From contig NC_135567.1 in NCBI RefSeq assembly GCF_964340395.1, positions 20,200,001 through 20,240,000 on the forward strand: DNA of 40,000 nt. Reading direction: 5' to 3'. The notes below the pieces were generated by a model. That model made no database searches, was not told the DNA's origin, and was given only the letters and a program-made list of their open reading frames with translations. Each line of letters begins with the position of its first letter. Positions within the stretch are counted from its first letter, which is position 1. Both the position numbers and the translations under genes were made by a program. This document shows positions 1 through 20,374 of this stretch, piece after piece. This stretch comes from Glandiceps talaboti. Lineage: Eukaryota; Hemichordata; Enteropneusta; Spengelidae.

Positions 1-9731
<9,731 letters not shown>

Positions 9732-10223
9732 ATGATGATTTGCTGAATCATTGCCCGTAAGGTATGTATTGTACAGAGTAAGTTTTTGTGTTTTTGGCAT
9801 TTGAAGATATTAAAGTAACTGATTCTATGTTGTCATTTACAAAAGTGAAATTAATCTTGTCATTTTTGAAGAATATTGACTAGATAAAGGAAAACAGTAT
9901 TTCAGTTTACAAGTATGGAAGTTTTGTGAGCTGATTAGCAGTTTGTTGTCATAGCTAATTAGCATAGTTGGCATACCTAATTAGCATAGTTGAATATCTA
10001 GCTAATTAGCATAGTTGATTGCCATAGTTAATTAGCATGACTGTCATAGCTAATTAGCAGTGTTGATTGTCATAGCAAATTAGCATAGTTAATTGTCAGC
10101 TAATTAGCAAAGTTGTTTGTCAGCTAATTAGCATAGTTAATTGTCAGCTAATTAGCATAGTTAATTGTTTTGATATGATATACTACCAATAAATAACATG
10201 GCTGTGTATTTCTTTGTGTTCAG
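9732..10223 (+). other. 3'UTR start and 3'UTR intron of the hnRNP gene
   Basis: Thirty bases of 3'UTR follow the stop, then a donor GTATGT at 9762; a matching acceptor TTTGTGTTCAG ends at 10223. Vertebrate hnRNP A/B genes are also known to splice within the 3'UTR, which can mark the mRNA for decay and is used for autoregulation. The intron holds a degenerate array at about 9935-10170 of 20-30 bp units containing GCTAATTAGCATAGTT, about ten copies. Confidence 0.65.
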
Positions 10224-10840
10224 GACAGAGAAATTGTAGGCTGGTTAGGTAGTCAGTAATACCAGGAATTGATCTCAGATGTGAAAGACCCCCTAGCCTA
10301 GTCATAGTTACACCATGTTGACTTCAGATGTGAAAGGACAATAAAAGTGAACAGACTAGGGAGCCTTCTAGTGAAGAAACGCAAGTCAGGTTGAGTAACT
10401 AGTGCAGCCGCCAAGTCAGATGTCAGACCTGGAGTTTAGAGACAGCGTTGTCAGTTAGACGTCAGACCTGGAGTTTAGAGACAGCGTTGTCAGTTAGACG
10501 TCAGACCTGGAGTTTAGAGACAGCGTTGTCAGTCAGGACTTGAAGATACAAAGTTGGAGATAGACACAGCTGTATTTCTCTGTCGTTGCGTGCATCTTCG
10601 GAAAATAATATATTCAGTGAAAAAGTACTTGATTAGTAGTAATTTTATAAAAACAGATTTTTGTGTCATTCAGACTTGGTTACTTATCACTAAGTTAGGG
10701 GGGCTGGGGTTTGTATTTAATAGATTTCGAACTTTTGTACTCTCGCCATCTTGTTTTTATGGAAAGCTTGGTTTTTTGTAGTGTTATTTTCGTCGTATGT
10801 TAGTCATTATTTTTGTCACAAATAAATAACTATTAGTCGG
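10224..10840 (+). other. Proximal 3'UTR exon of the hnRNP gene with poly(A) signals
   Basis: Sequence after the acceptor at 10223 has no substantial ORF. AATAAA occurs at 10340-10345 and 10821-10826, the latter followed by T/G-rich sequence. At about 10418-10535 a roughly 41-bp unit (GTCAGACCTGGAGTTTAGAG plus 'acagcgttgtcagt') is repeated three times. TAGGG-type motifs (10354, about 10695) are candidate binding sites for the protein itself. The exact cleavage site is unknown. Confidence 0.5.
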
Positions 10841-11218
10841 TCAGGGCCTTGTCTTACTTTGTCAAAAACGTGTATCTCCCAGTTAGTGCCTAGTTTTGCA
10901 TTCTCTGATCTAGTCTTATTTTGTCATACTTAAGCAAGTGTATTAATCAGTTAGGGCCTATAGTGCTTTAACACAAATGAGAACAAATGTATAAATCGGT
11001 TAGGGTCTGTGTGTGTTTTTAGTCAGCAAGGCTCTGAATGAACTCTGTGATAATGAAATGAAGTAAAATATCATGTGACCAGATTTAGTGATTGATTTTA
11101 AGTCAGATTATCTATCTATTAAACTTAATCTTTTAAACCCGTACATTCTGTCGTCGCCTGGCTGGATTTCTTCTGTGGAGTTGAGGGTATGCTACTTACC
11201 ATCGACTTCCACTTCTAG

Positions 11219-11418
11219 TCAAATATTGCAATCAGTAGCGGCCATATTGGATTTGTCACAAATGTTGCAATCAGTAGCGGCCATATTGGATTTGTCACAA
11301 ATATTGCAATCAGTAGCGGCCATATTGGATTTGTCACAAATATTGCAATCAGTAGCGGCCATATTGGATTTGTCACAAATGTTGCAATCAGTAGCGGCCA
11401 TATTGGATTTGTCACAAA
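11219..11418 (+). repeat. 39-bp minisatellite, 5 copies
   Basis: The unit contains TTGCAATCAGTAGCGGCCAT and ATTGGATTTGTCACAAAT. The copies are almost identical, differing by A/G at one position (AAATATTGC or AAATGTTGC). The 39-bp period gives spurious open frames on both strands. ATTGG (CCAAT box, reversed) occurs in every unit. Confidence 0.9.
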
Positions 11419-11910
11419 AACCTAAACATATTTTATTTTTATCAGATAATCTACAACATACTCATAATCTTCAGGAAGAAATTTGATATGACTGATATAA
11501 AACAAAAGTCTATGTTTATGATTCAGCCACCATCTCTAATAATAATGTCAAAGTTCAAAGAAGTGAGACACTAATATGGCTGCCACTGACGGCGATATGT
11601 TATGGGGTCAATGCATTTGCCAGATAAATTTGACCTCCCTTCAAAAATGTGGAGGGAAAGGAACCACAAACCTTGAATTTCCTGTATAGTAGAACTATAT
11701 ATATAAAATGTCATAACACTTGTAGGGTGGTAACATTGCAGGTATTATAAGAAAGCACATGTTTACAGTACGTACTAAAAAAACACTACTTTGAAAGAAT
11801 GGTAAAAGCAAAAAAAAAGAATGTTTTTTTGCAGTCCCCTCCTGTAGAGCTAGCGCCACAATGTATGTAGTGCTGTAGGCATGATGAATGTTTGTCCCTG
11901 AATGGGGGGA

Positions 11911-12031
11911 GGGGTGTATGGATGTATGTATTTATGTATGAGTGTGTGTGTGTGCATCTGTATGTATGCATGCATATATATGTATGTGTGTGTGTACGTA
12001 TGTCTGTCTGTGTGTGTGTGTGTGTGTGTGT
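11911..12031 (+). repeat. Compound TG/TATG microsatellite
   Basis: Runs of TATG, GTGTGTG and CTGTCTG, ending in a (GT)n tract just before 12031. No gene is seen between 11420 and 12110. Confidence 0.85.
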
Positions 12032-12109
12032 AGATTGGGCATCCTACAGAGTATTCACTTATTGATGAGTTGAGGATTATGATAAATTGCTAGAGGAGGT
12101 AATAGCAAA

Positions 12110-12960
12110 AATGCAACTGACCAATGGCTAATGAGAACAGTTAAGCCTTGCTAGACAAGTCTGAAATTAATTGCAAAACCAAGTGTAAATCCAACAACTG
12201 ACCAATGGCTAGAGAGATAGTACAGCTTACTTTAGGATAGTCAATGAAGTGATTGGCTCTAGAGAGGTACCTTGGTGTCACATGGAAGGTGCAGTAACCA
12301 ATGGCTAGTGACAATACTAGAACAGATAAATATTGAAGTAAAATCTATGTATGGTTCATGGTTGGCCAAAGTGTAGTACAGGCTTACTGGAGTGAATGGC
12401 AAGACAGACACAGAGATAGACCAAACTGGCTAGTGACTGAGCTAGGAGTTAGAACACTGTAGATGGCGGGAAATGTGGCCAGAGAAAACAGTTAAAGACA
12501 TACTGGAATGAATGGTAATAAATAGTTAAAGAACAAATGACCAATGGCTAGCGAGATGATTTGAACAGGTGTATATTGGAGTATAGTGTGGCCAATAGAC
12601 CACTCTAGATATCAGGGAGCCTGGATGACAATACGCTAGTACAGACTAACTGGAATGAATGGTTATAGACAGTTATAGACCAAATGACCAGTGGCTAGCG
12701 AGATGATTTGAACAGGTGTATATTGGAGTATAGTGTGGCCAATAGACCACTGTAGATGTCAGGGAGCCTGGATGATAGTACACTAGTACAGACTAACTGG
12801 AGTGAATGGTTATAGACAGTTATAGACCAAATGACCAGTGGCTAGCGAGATGATTTGAACAGGTATATTGGAGTATAGTACAAGAATAGACAGAAGACCA
12901 CAGCTCAGTAAAATAGATGAGTATATAGTAGTTATAGGCAGCTGGGCAGGAAGACTACAT
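12110..12960 (+). repeat. Diverged tandem repeat, about 145-bp unit
   Basis: Recurring blocks are ATGACCAATGGCTAGCGAGA, TTGAACAGGTGTATATTGGA, GTGTGGCCAATAGACCACT and AGACTAACTGGARTGAATGG. The best copies start near 12535 and 12680, with a partial one at 12825; older, degenerate copies reach back to about 12115. It lies between the proximal and distal 3' exons of the hnRNP gene. CCAAT boxes recur through the array. Confidence 0.75.
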
Positions 12961-13181
12961 ATATGGCAATAGATGACTATAGACCATCTATTCTGGTATA
13001 CAATCAGGTAGAGTAACTGAAGCAGTTCTAGTGAGTATAGACATTCTATTCTATTTTGTTCAATTTTAGTTTTTGTGAGGTTTAGAGAGATACTCTGAAA
13101 CAATAGAGATTGAAGATTGCATGCAAATCAAAAAATTGCATTTTATCAGTCAAAGTTAAACAGGTCTTTCTTTTCCCGCAG

Positions 13182-13264
13182 TTTTTGGAGTGATTGGTTA
13201 TGGATAACTTGCATTAAGGAATGTGAGTGAATTTCTTTGGTAAATAGAGTTGCCATCTGTAAAG
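13182..13264 (+). other. Candidate noncoding 3'UTR exon, copy 1 of a tandem duplicate
   Basis: The acceptor is TTTTCCCGCAG before 13182. Two good donors follow, at 13222/13223 (AAT|GTGAGT) and 13264/13265 (AAG|GTAAGT). The first 41 bases (TTTTTGGAGTGATTGG...) are nearly identical to the copy at 13532. The upstream intron end (GCATTTTATCAGTCAA, GTTAAACAG) is also duplicated. It has no long ORF, so I assign it to the alternative 3'UTR of the hnRNP gene; it could instead belong to a separate noncoding RNA. Confidence 0.5.
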
Positions 13265-13531
13265 GTAAGTAACTTGGATGTAATTTGCATAAAATGTAAT
13301 ATGACAACCAGTTTTGTCAAGATAGGTACTGATGTTATGACTGGTTCAGACCAGTTAGATCAAATCCAGTGTATTTTAAGAACCAGTTCATACCAGTTCA
13401 AACCAGTTTGTAAATTTACTGATGCATTTCGACAATTTATAAATCAGCATATAAGAAACTGACAGATTTTGTTGTCAAAAAATGCATTTTATCAGTCAAT
13501 GTTAAACAGATTTAAATTTCTTTCCATACAG

Positions 13532-13613
13532 CGCTTGGAGTGATTGATCATGGATAATTTGCCTTAAGAAATGTGAGTGATTCCTGTGGTACATGAAGTT
13601 GACATATGTGTAG
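13532..13613 (+). other. Candidate noncoding 3'UTR exon, copy 2 of a tandem duplicate
   Basis: The acceptor is TTTCCATACAG before 13532. Donors are at 13572/13573 (AAT|GTGAGT) and 13613/13614 (TAG|GTAAGT), at the same spacing (41 nt for the first) as in copy 1. Acceptor, both donors and 41-nt length all survive while intervening sequence has drifted, which suggests selection on splicing or a recent duplication. The period between copies is 350 bp. Confidence 0.5.
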
Positions 13614-13652
13614 GTAAGTAACTTGATAATTTGTGTTTATTTATCCATTATT

Positions 13653-14067
13653 TGTTCACTGGCTCTGTTTGAATACAACACACAGAAACCAATATTACAC
13701 TGCATATCTATTCTCGCAAACCAGAGCTGTTATATCTTCCACAACACTTCGAAATAACGTGCGGTGGCACGTTTTTGACGGTGACATACATATACAAGAG
13801 GCTGTGGTTTGCGACGATGTGCATATCCCACACTTGGAAGATAGCAAGATCGTAATTTCTTGCTACATTTTGTCTGAATGAAATAAACCACTGAATGTAC
13901 GACAACTAGACGCAGACAAGCAGGCAACAAAGTTTTAATATCAGCATGGTGTCATGGTAGTTTATTTCATTTAGACGAAATGTAGCAAACAAGCTATACA
14001 TTCAATCTTGCAATCTTAAAGTGTAACATGTCCAGTTTCTTGTTGGTTTCTGCACAGTCAGTGAACA
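13653..14067 (+). mobile_element. Inverted-repeat element, family B, copy 2
   Basis: The ends TGTTCACTGGCTCTG (13653) and CACAGTCAGTGAACA (to 14067) are inverted repeats. The core shares with copy 1 the pieces TTCTTGCTACATTTTGTCTG, GAAATAAACCACTGAA, TTTAGACGAAATGTAGCAA and CTTAAAGTGTA. About 150 bp near the left end is absent from copy 1. No transposase is present. Confidence 0.7.
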
Positions 14068-14329
14068 GTAATGTGCAATGTGCTGTAAGTACTTCCTATA
14101 TTAGCTTACTGGTAGAGACTTCAAGGACTAGGACCACCACTATGCTATTACTATCCTAACTGACGTTTTGATTTTGAATTTCAAAATTGCACCAATCAAA
14201 CTCTGCCAATAGCATGATTGACATGTCAACAGCCAATCACATTTCCTTTGTGTAGTATGTATCTAGACCCCCTAAGACAATATTTATTGCATAGTCCTCC
14301 CTAAACTTGTGTTTATTATTGTTTTGCAG

Positions 14330-15365
14330 GAGCTCCAAGCAGAACAGAGTTGCGGAGAATGTGGAAAGTACAACTATAATATACAAACATCCTGTGAACA
14401 GCGCCCCTATAGATAACACAGCAAATCTTTGGATTCACATTGTGTACAGACCTTCTCAGTGAACAGCGCCATCTGTGGACAGCATGCTGTATATCTTCAA
14501 CATATATACCTTTCCTAAATGGACCGTTCTTTCGGGATAGTGTGCTGTATTTCTTCATCAGACTTTGTGTTTATCTAGAACTTTCCAGCAAACAGCGCCC
14601 TCAGTGGTGAAGATTTCAGGATTTCAGCACATGCAGTACATACAACTAAGATCGGATTTTGCACAAGAAGTTATCAAATGAACTTTGAACTCATTTTGTC
14701 TACAACAAGATCTCCATGCATGACATCAATGAGAACTGTGATATTTAGTTTACACATTCCAGACTAGCAGTTGATTAGAGTGGGGGGGGGGGGGGATGCT
14801 GCCCTCTGTGTATGTTTAGATTATTTAAGATTACAACCAGTGAGACGAGTGTTTACAAATGTTATTGATTTATGTTGATGCCATATTTCCCATGATGCAC
14901 TATTCAAGATGGCATGTTTATGGAATTGTCATCTACATGTTGATCATTTTATCATTTTACTTGCGATATATTGAAAAGTTAACAAATGGGTGTATTCTCA
15001 AGGAAACTGAACAATTTCGACTTTAAAAAAATAATGTCACTAGAAATTTCACTCTTTGAAAAAAATTATTCAGGCGGTCTTACATTGTTTATTGTAGTCA
15101 CCCTTTAATGACTTGGTTTCTGTAACTCAATGACTAAGAATTATGCCCTATATATTAGGCTATCTGACTTAATGTATTCTTAGAGAAATGTTGAACACTT
15201 TTAATATTTAAAAGACTTGTTACTTACGTAAACTTTTTTATCAGACAATATTTTTAACTACAATTTTATCTTGTGAATATTAATGTCTACTTGTGGTAGA
15301 TTTGTTACTATTAGACATTTCTATAGTTTGTCAGTTAGTAAAATAAAATTAATGTAACTTCAATT
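14330..15365 (+). other. Candidate distal last exon of the hnRNP transcript (3'UTR)
   Basis: The acceptor GTTTTGCAG ends at 14329. A long stretch without a substantial open frame follows, ending with AATAAA at 15342-15347 and a downstream T/G-rich segment (TTGTTGTGTG). Four AACAGCGCC- or TGCCCTC-type motifs lie at about 14398, 14465, 14590 and 14799. A 14-G run occupies 14782-14795. No competing gene start is seen between 10840 and 14330, which favours alternative polyadenylation of the hnRNP gene. Confidence 0.45.
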
Positions 15366-15476
15366 TCATTGTTGTGTGATCTATGTATGGAAATATTATT
15401 GTGTCAGTGCATTAAGGTTATATCTGTAGTGAAGTAACAGATATGACTTTATTGCACTGAGGTGATGATATACTAA

Positions 15477-15617
15477 GCAATAAACCACCCCCTGGGGATG
15501 GTATACCAAGAGGTTTTGACCAGTGAACGTAATATATGCATGAGCCACAGCGAGTGCATATATTGAGTTCACTGGTCAAAACCGAGTGGTATACCATTCC
15601 CAGTGGTGGTTTATCGC
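15477..15617. repeat. Large imperfect palindrome (about 63-bp arms, 14-nt loop)
   Basis: The left arm, 15477-15540 (GCAATAAACCACC...GGTTTTGACCAGTGAAC...ATATATGCA), is complementary to 15555-15617 (TGCATATAT...GTTCACTGGTCAAAACC...GGTGGTTTATCGC). The loop is about TGAGCCACAGCGAG. It has no ORF. It ends only 3 bp before the family C element, so the two may form one composite element. Confidence 0.9.
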
Positions 15618-15620
15618 TAT

Positions 15621-15850
15621 TATATTATACCAGTATATTGAAAATATCAGGAACAAGATAAGACGCAATGTTTTCTGGTTTCATTTGCGTCCCCATCCCT
15701 GCACAGACTACAACGGTTGTAGACGAACAGTGAACATCAAAATTTGGATGCGTGCCAACTGTGCATTATCGCTCATTTTAGACGTGCTAGTTCGATGTCT
15801 AGACCAATCAGATCTCTTGATTTGCGCCATCAATATACTGGTATAATATA
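15621..15850. mobile_element. MITE-like element with perfect 20-bp terminal inverted repeats (family C)
   Basis: TATATTATACCAGTATATTG at 15621-15640 is exactly the reverse complement of 15831-15850. The 190-bp interior is relatively GC-richer (GACGTGCTAG, GCGTCCCCATCCC) and has no transposase. Perfect ends imply recent activity or strong constraint. An 86-codon open frame across it is not recognisable. Confidence 0.85.
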
Positions 15851-15911
15851 CTGTGTGTTTTGTCAGATGTACTTTGTTAACATTGTCACCAATGGCATTA
15901 CCTAGGATCCA

Positions 15912-16235
15912 GACTGGCCTTTAACATGATAACCTGGGATTGAAACCCTGGCCTTTAACATGAGAACCTGGATTGAAACCCTGGCCTTTAACATGAGAAC
16001 CTGGGATTGAAACCCTGGCCTTTAACATGAGAACCTGGGATTGAAAGTTCAGAAACCCTGGCCGTTAACATGAGAAACTAGGATTGAACCCCAGGCCTTT
16101 AACACAAGATCCTAGGATTGAAACCCAGGCCTTTAACACAAGATCCTAGGATTCAAACCCAGGCCTTTAACACAAGATCCTAGGATTCAAACCCAGGCCT
16201 TTAACACGATAACCTGGGATTGAAACCCTGTTGAA
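15912..16235 (+). repeat. 33-34 bp minisatellite, about 10 copies
   Basis: The unit is made of GATTGAAACCCTGGCCTTTA plus ACATGAGAACCTGG. Two subtypes are clustered: ACATGAGAACCTGGG in the first half and ACACAAGATCCTAGG in the second. One copy carries a short insertion near 16045. Confidence 0.9.
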
Positions 16236-16405
16236 AATCTGAAATTATGTTTTTTTGCCACTGTGGAGCAATTATATGAACTTACGTTACGTTTCCAGAG
16301 GAAGACTGAAAAACATTTTTTTAAATTTATTTTGGATGTTGATACTAAACTTCTTGTTTCGTGACAAGTGCATGAAATGATAAGTTCCTATAATTCTCTA
16401 ATTCT

Positions 16406-16819
16406 TCAGTTTAGTAGTGTCAGGAGTTCGGCAAGTTTCGGCATTTGTCGTACGAATTCGTTACGTGATGATGTATGTAAATAGCCGTAGCTTAATTTAT
16501 TCATGACTGTTTTCTGTCGCCGTCCAGCTGTGCCTGTCGTCTGCCAGTCGTCTGATGCACCAAATATAAGCGTTAGGCACTCCAGAATTATACAATATGG
16601 CTGTAAGTAGAATTTTCTATGCCCAAAATAATTATTACTACCCAGTACGGCAGTAGATATTTTAGCAGGTGTCTTTATATAAGTCTGAGGTGCAATATTA
16701 TTGTTATTGTTGTAGCCTTCACGGAAGTATCGCTTCAAATGGTTGGCCCAGATGTCGTCAGTACTGCGTAGTACCAGACTTGTATTATTGTTTTGATAAA
16801 CAAACTGAAATATTTGCAT
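16406..16819 (-). other. Unrecognised open frame, 137 codons
   Basis: A 137-codon minus-strand frame with no repeat basis, one of the longest non-repetitive frames in the window. Its translation has a mixed composition (for example SLVLRSTDDIWANHLKRYF) but matches no family I know. A TTATGCAAATATTTCAG acceptor-like string lies just upstream on the same strand near 16800. It could be a chance ORF, an exon of an unknown gene or a decayed retroelement piece. Confidence 0.2.
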
Positions 16820-17478
16820 AAAATGTAATATGTACTAAATATTACGTAGTGCGTTTGACTCCTCGGCAACTCGGACTTGAACATGAAGTCACGTGCATTT
16901 TCTGTACACATGCCACAGGTAAGTGAACACATTGCATTGCCGCTGACGACAACTTTTAATTTTTATGTTCCGAACTTACGTTTGTGTTCGCTCAACGAGG
17001 ACGCGATGATCACCTCTCTCTCCCCTCCCTCCCCTCCCCACTCCCCATCAAAAATAAATGTTGCACTAAAATGTTACTAAATCGTTATATCGTAATTTTG
17101 CAATCTGACAGACAATGTTTGTGTTGACGCAGTGTTGTCTGTACCAATCACAATCACCGGACGAGACCAACGTACAGTTCAGTGTAGCAGTAAAACAGCT
17201 ACTACTTCGGGGGTGGGGGGTGGGGGTTTGAGCCATTTTAGTTCTCAAAATTTTACTTTTAATGAATCCCAAAATACAAATATTTCTAAAATATGTCAGT
17301 GAATTGATTCGAAATGGAAGAATTTTTGCCACTGATATAAAATAAAATGTCAACAAAAGAACTATTTTTCCAGAACATACTGTCTTTGCATTCAAAGTTC
17401 TACAATCACTAAAACATACTAATTTGAAATTGATTGTGCTGTCTGAAACAAGTTTCGATTTTGGTCAATTTAGTTGGG
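16820..17478. other. No gene recognised
   Basis: A plus-strand stretch at 16882-16919, ATG to CCACAG|GTAAGTG, looks like a short first exon with a good donor (12 codons), but I find no partner exon. A C/T-rich tract is at about 17015-17045 and a G-rich tract at 17209-17228. Confidence 0.3.
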
Positions 17479-17715
17479 TGAGTCCTGAGTGCATATATCC
17501 TTCAGTGTAAAACATCTCATTAATATTCATGAGTCCTGAGTGCATATATCCTTCAGTGTAAAACATCTCATGTTGTCACCAGTTTGCAGTTGCATATGAA
17601 TATGGATAAAATACATTTCCATGATGATGCAACTGCATTATGGGAATGCAGAGAACATTCATGTCTATGGTAAAGCAGCTGCATTATGGGAATGTAGAGA
17701 ACATTCATTTCCAAG
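17479..17715 (+). repeat. Two short direct duplications
   Basis: A 41-bp segment starting GAGTCCTGAGTGCATATATC occurs at about 17480 and again at about 17531. A second pair (GCTGCATTATGGGAATGTAG type, followed by AGAACATTCAT) occurs at about 17630 and 17668. Confidence 0.85.
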
Positions 17716-18229
17716 GTAAAAGAGAAAGTAGAGACGCCAAATTAATTAATATAATATTTTTTATTAATTTGAATATTGTAAAGTACACTGATGGAATGAA
17801 CTTTTTTTTCATAAGAGAAACATGATGAACTTCAAATTTGAATTCTTTCCTGATTCAACTTTCATTTATATTACCACTTTTTTTTCAAACTTTATAGCCA
17901 AAAAACACACAAAACTAAGATTTGGCAAGTTTATCTTCACTAGAAAAACACTAAAATTGTAACCTTCCTACCCCATTACCTGGAAGAAATGGAATAATTC
18001 CTTTGTTCACTATGTTGGATTATTCCATTTGGAAGTTGTTTGAGGGAAAATACACTGTCATAAAACGATTAGCCGCTTTACAGTGGCACTTAACAAACAT
18101 CCCTGCATGGAAGTATTTTTGTTATGTCAACAGACTAATTATACTGTAAGAATGGGGAAAATGATATCTAAATACTTTTACATACATATTTTAACAACCA
18201 CAAATTTTGCAATTTTACAGTATTCAGCT

Positions 18230-18372
18230 AGTTCTCAAAGACTAACTTACCAGATTGGTACATTGCGTTCATGTACAAGATGGCGTTTTAGTCACAACTT
18301 ATTTTTACTAATTACCAGATTTGTACATTGGGTTCATGTACAAGATGGCGTTTTAGTCACAACTTATATTCG
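18230..18372 (+). repeat. Direct duplication of about 65 bp
   Basis: The segment with ACCAGATTGGTACATTGCG, then TTCATGTACAAGATGGCG and TTTTAGTCACAACTTAT is repeated almost exactly (starts about 18249 and 18314). The region 17716-18229 holds no gene that I can see. Confidence 0.85.
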
Positions 18373-18527
18373 TTTGTCTGTTTTCCAGCAAAATTAGAAA
18401 AAAATAAGTCTTGAGTGAAAATTTCTAGGTTCTCACTATGTCAAGAACAAAATACATCATTAGTGGCAATACTGCCCTCTATCAACAGACTGGTAACCAT
18501 GACGACATCCATCACTTCATACAATGG

Positions 18528-18960
18528 CTGTGATTGGTTACTTTTATCTTACAAGAAACATCAACCCTGAGTGGTCACTTCATCTACACTTGACTCTGAT
18601 TGGTTAAATTTATCAATACTTGTGATTGGTCATTTTATTTCACACTTGGAAGTTACATCAAACTATGACTGGTCACTTACTAGTATTTACTTACTTACAA
18701 ATTGTACATTGACTTGTGATTGGTCAGTTTAACCTATACATTCAAGTATCAACAACTTTGATTGGCTACTGTAATCTATAATTACAAACTACAAGTTACA
18801 TAAACTCAGATTGGTCAACTTGACTTTTCTTTAATACACTGATTCTGATTGGTCACTTTGTCTTTCCTTACATGGATTCTAATTGGTCACTTTTATCATA
18901 CAATGAATCTGATTGGTCACTTTTATCTTTACTTACAAAAATGATTCTGATTGGTTACTT
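18528..18960 (+). repeat. Cluster of about ten ATTGG (reverse CCAAT) motifs in a decayed tandem array
   Basis: TGATTGGTYACTTTT-type blocks occur at about 18533, 18598, 18624, 18718, 18760, 18810, 18847, 18880, 18911 and 18950, with irregular 26-90 bp spacing. Variants such as GACTGGTCA are interspersed. Each is a CCAAT box on the minus strand, the NF-Y recognition core. Whether this is regulatory or only an old minisatellite cannot be told here. Confidence 0.7.
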
Positions 18961-19584
18961 TCATTTATATTTGAACACTTGAAAATTTAAGTTACCAATC
19001 ATGTTCTTCAGTTCTTTTTGCCCCCATTTCTGGGCTCAAATATTATACAAAGAGTGTTGTAGTGTAAAGGCAGCATTTTTAGTAAAACTTGGAACTGATA
19101 ACTAAAACGGCAGTAATGTCTGTGGCAGTTTGAAGAAAACGATAAATCTATTTTGGCAGTTAAGGGTTTTCATCATTTTGATCAGCGCCCTCTTGTGGCA
19201 GTATAACACTTTGCACTCATAGGCTCCACATAGACTTGTCCCATTCTCAACAATTCTGTAAATTATTGTTTCACTGAAAACTTCATGAAGACAAAACTGT
19301 GCATCACTGAATCTGGTAGAATGTATCAAAAAGAAATTGTTTTCAAGCTTAGTATGTCTAGATATTTTTGCCACTACAAAATTTCATTATTTTACGAAGG
19401 CTTATTTTTAGGAAATTAGTGAAATTGTGTTCACATACAAGAAGCCATTTTATCGCTATTAATCTTTGCATTTACTAGTGGAATAAATGAAAATAAACCA
19501 TTTTTAGTGAAAATGTCCAAAATTACTTGCGAATCTCCCTACCAAAATAATGTTTTATCCCTGTGAAAAATACAAGACAAATAA

Positions 19585-20165
19585 AAAATTTACATAACAA
19601 TCCAATCTCTAATGATACATGTACAAAATAATATTGGCTCATTTCATTATCATATGGGGTGAACATACGAGTGTTCCTCCCTATCACAATAATGGTTCAA
19701 TCCTGTCAACAATATCAAACAAATACTAAATAATTTACATAACGATACAATGTGTTGTAAAACAAAATAATATTGGTTCATTCCATTATAACCTTGGGTG
19801 AGCAATCCATTGTTATCGTAATCAGGGTTTCCCCCTATCACAATAGTGGTTCAATCCTGTCAACAATATAAAACAATTATTAACACAAATTTACATAACA
19901 ATACAATGTGTTGTAAAACAAAATAATATTGGTTCATTCCATTATAACCTTATAATCCATTGTTATCGTAATCTGGGTTTCCCCCCCATCACAATAGTGG
20001 TTCAATCCTGTCAACAAATATTAACACAAATTTACATAACAATACAATCTCTCTTAGAAACATTGGTTCGGTTTTATATCTCTGATGAACAAATCTTGTC
20101 CAACCATTTCAACAACAAACAATTAACATAAATTTACATAACAATACAATGCTGTAACAATAATA
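19585..20165 (+). repeat. Tandem repeat, about 145-bp unit, four to five copies
   Basis: Landmarks are AAATTTACATAACAATACAAT (starts about 19587, 19732, 19888, 20028 and 20130), AATATTGGTTCATTCCATTA and CACAATAGTGGTTCAATCCT. Later copies are shortened. From 18961 to 19584 I see no gene. Confidence 0.85.
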
Positions 20166-20374
20166 AGATGGGAAGGAGACGCATGAAATATCAACAAAGT
20201 GAGTATACTTCATTATCATACCATGCACAAACAAAAAATATGGAGTATATACTCTAGTTGTTCTATGTCACAATGTGCGTCTACGTCACTGGTTCTGCTG
20301 TGTTCAAAAATATGTGTCAAAACGTTAAAATTACCCAATGATTCTTTGATATTACTGGTGCTGGTCTAATTATG

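Noticed and set aside
11088-11486. Frames on both strands over the 39-bp array
   Set aside because: The unit is 13 codons long and open on both strands; there is no protein similarity.
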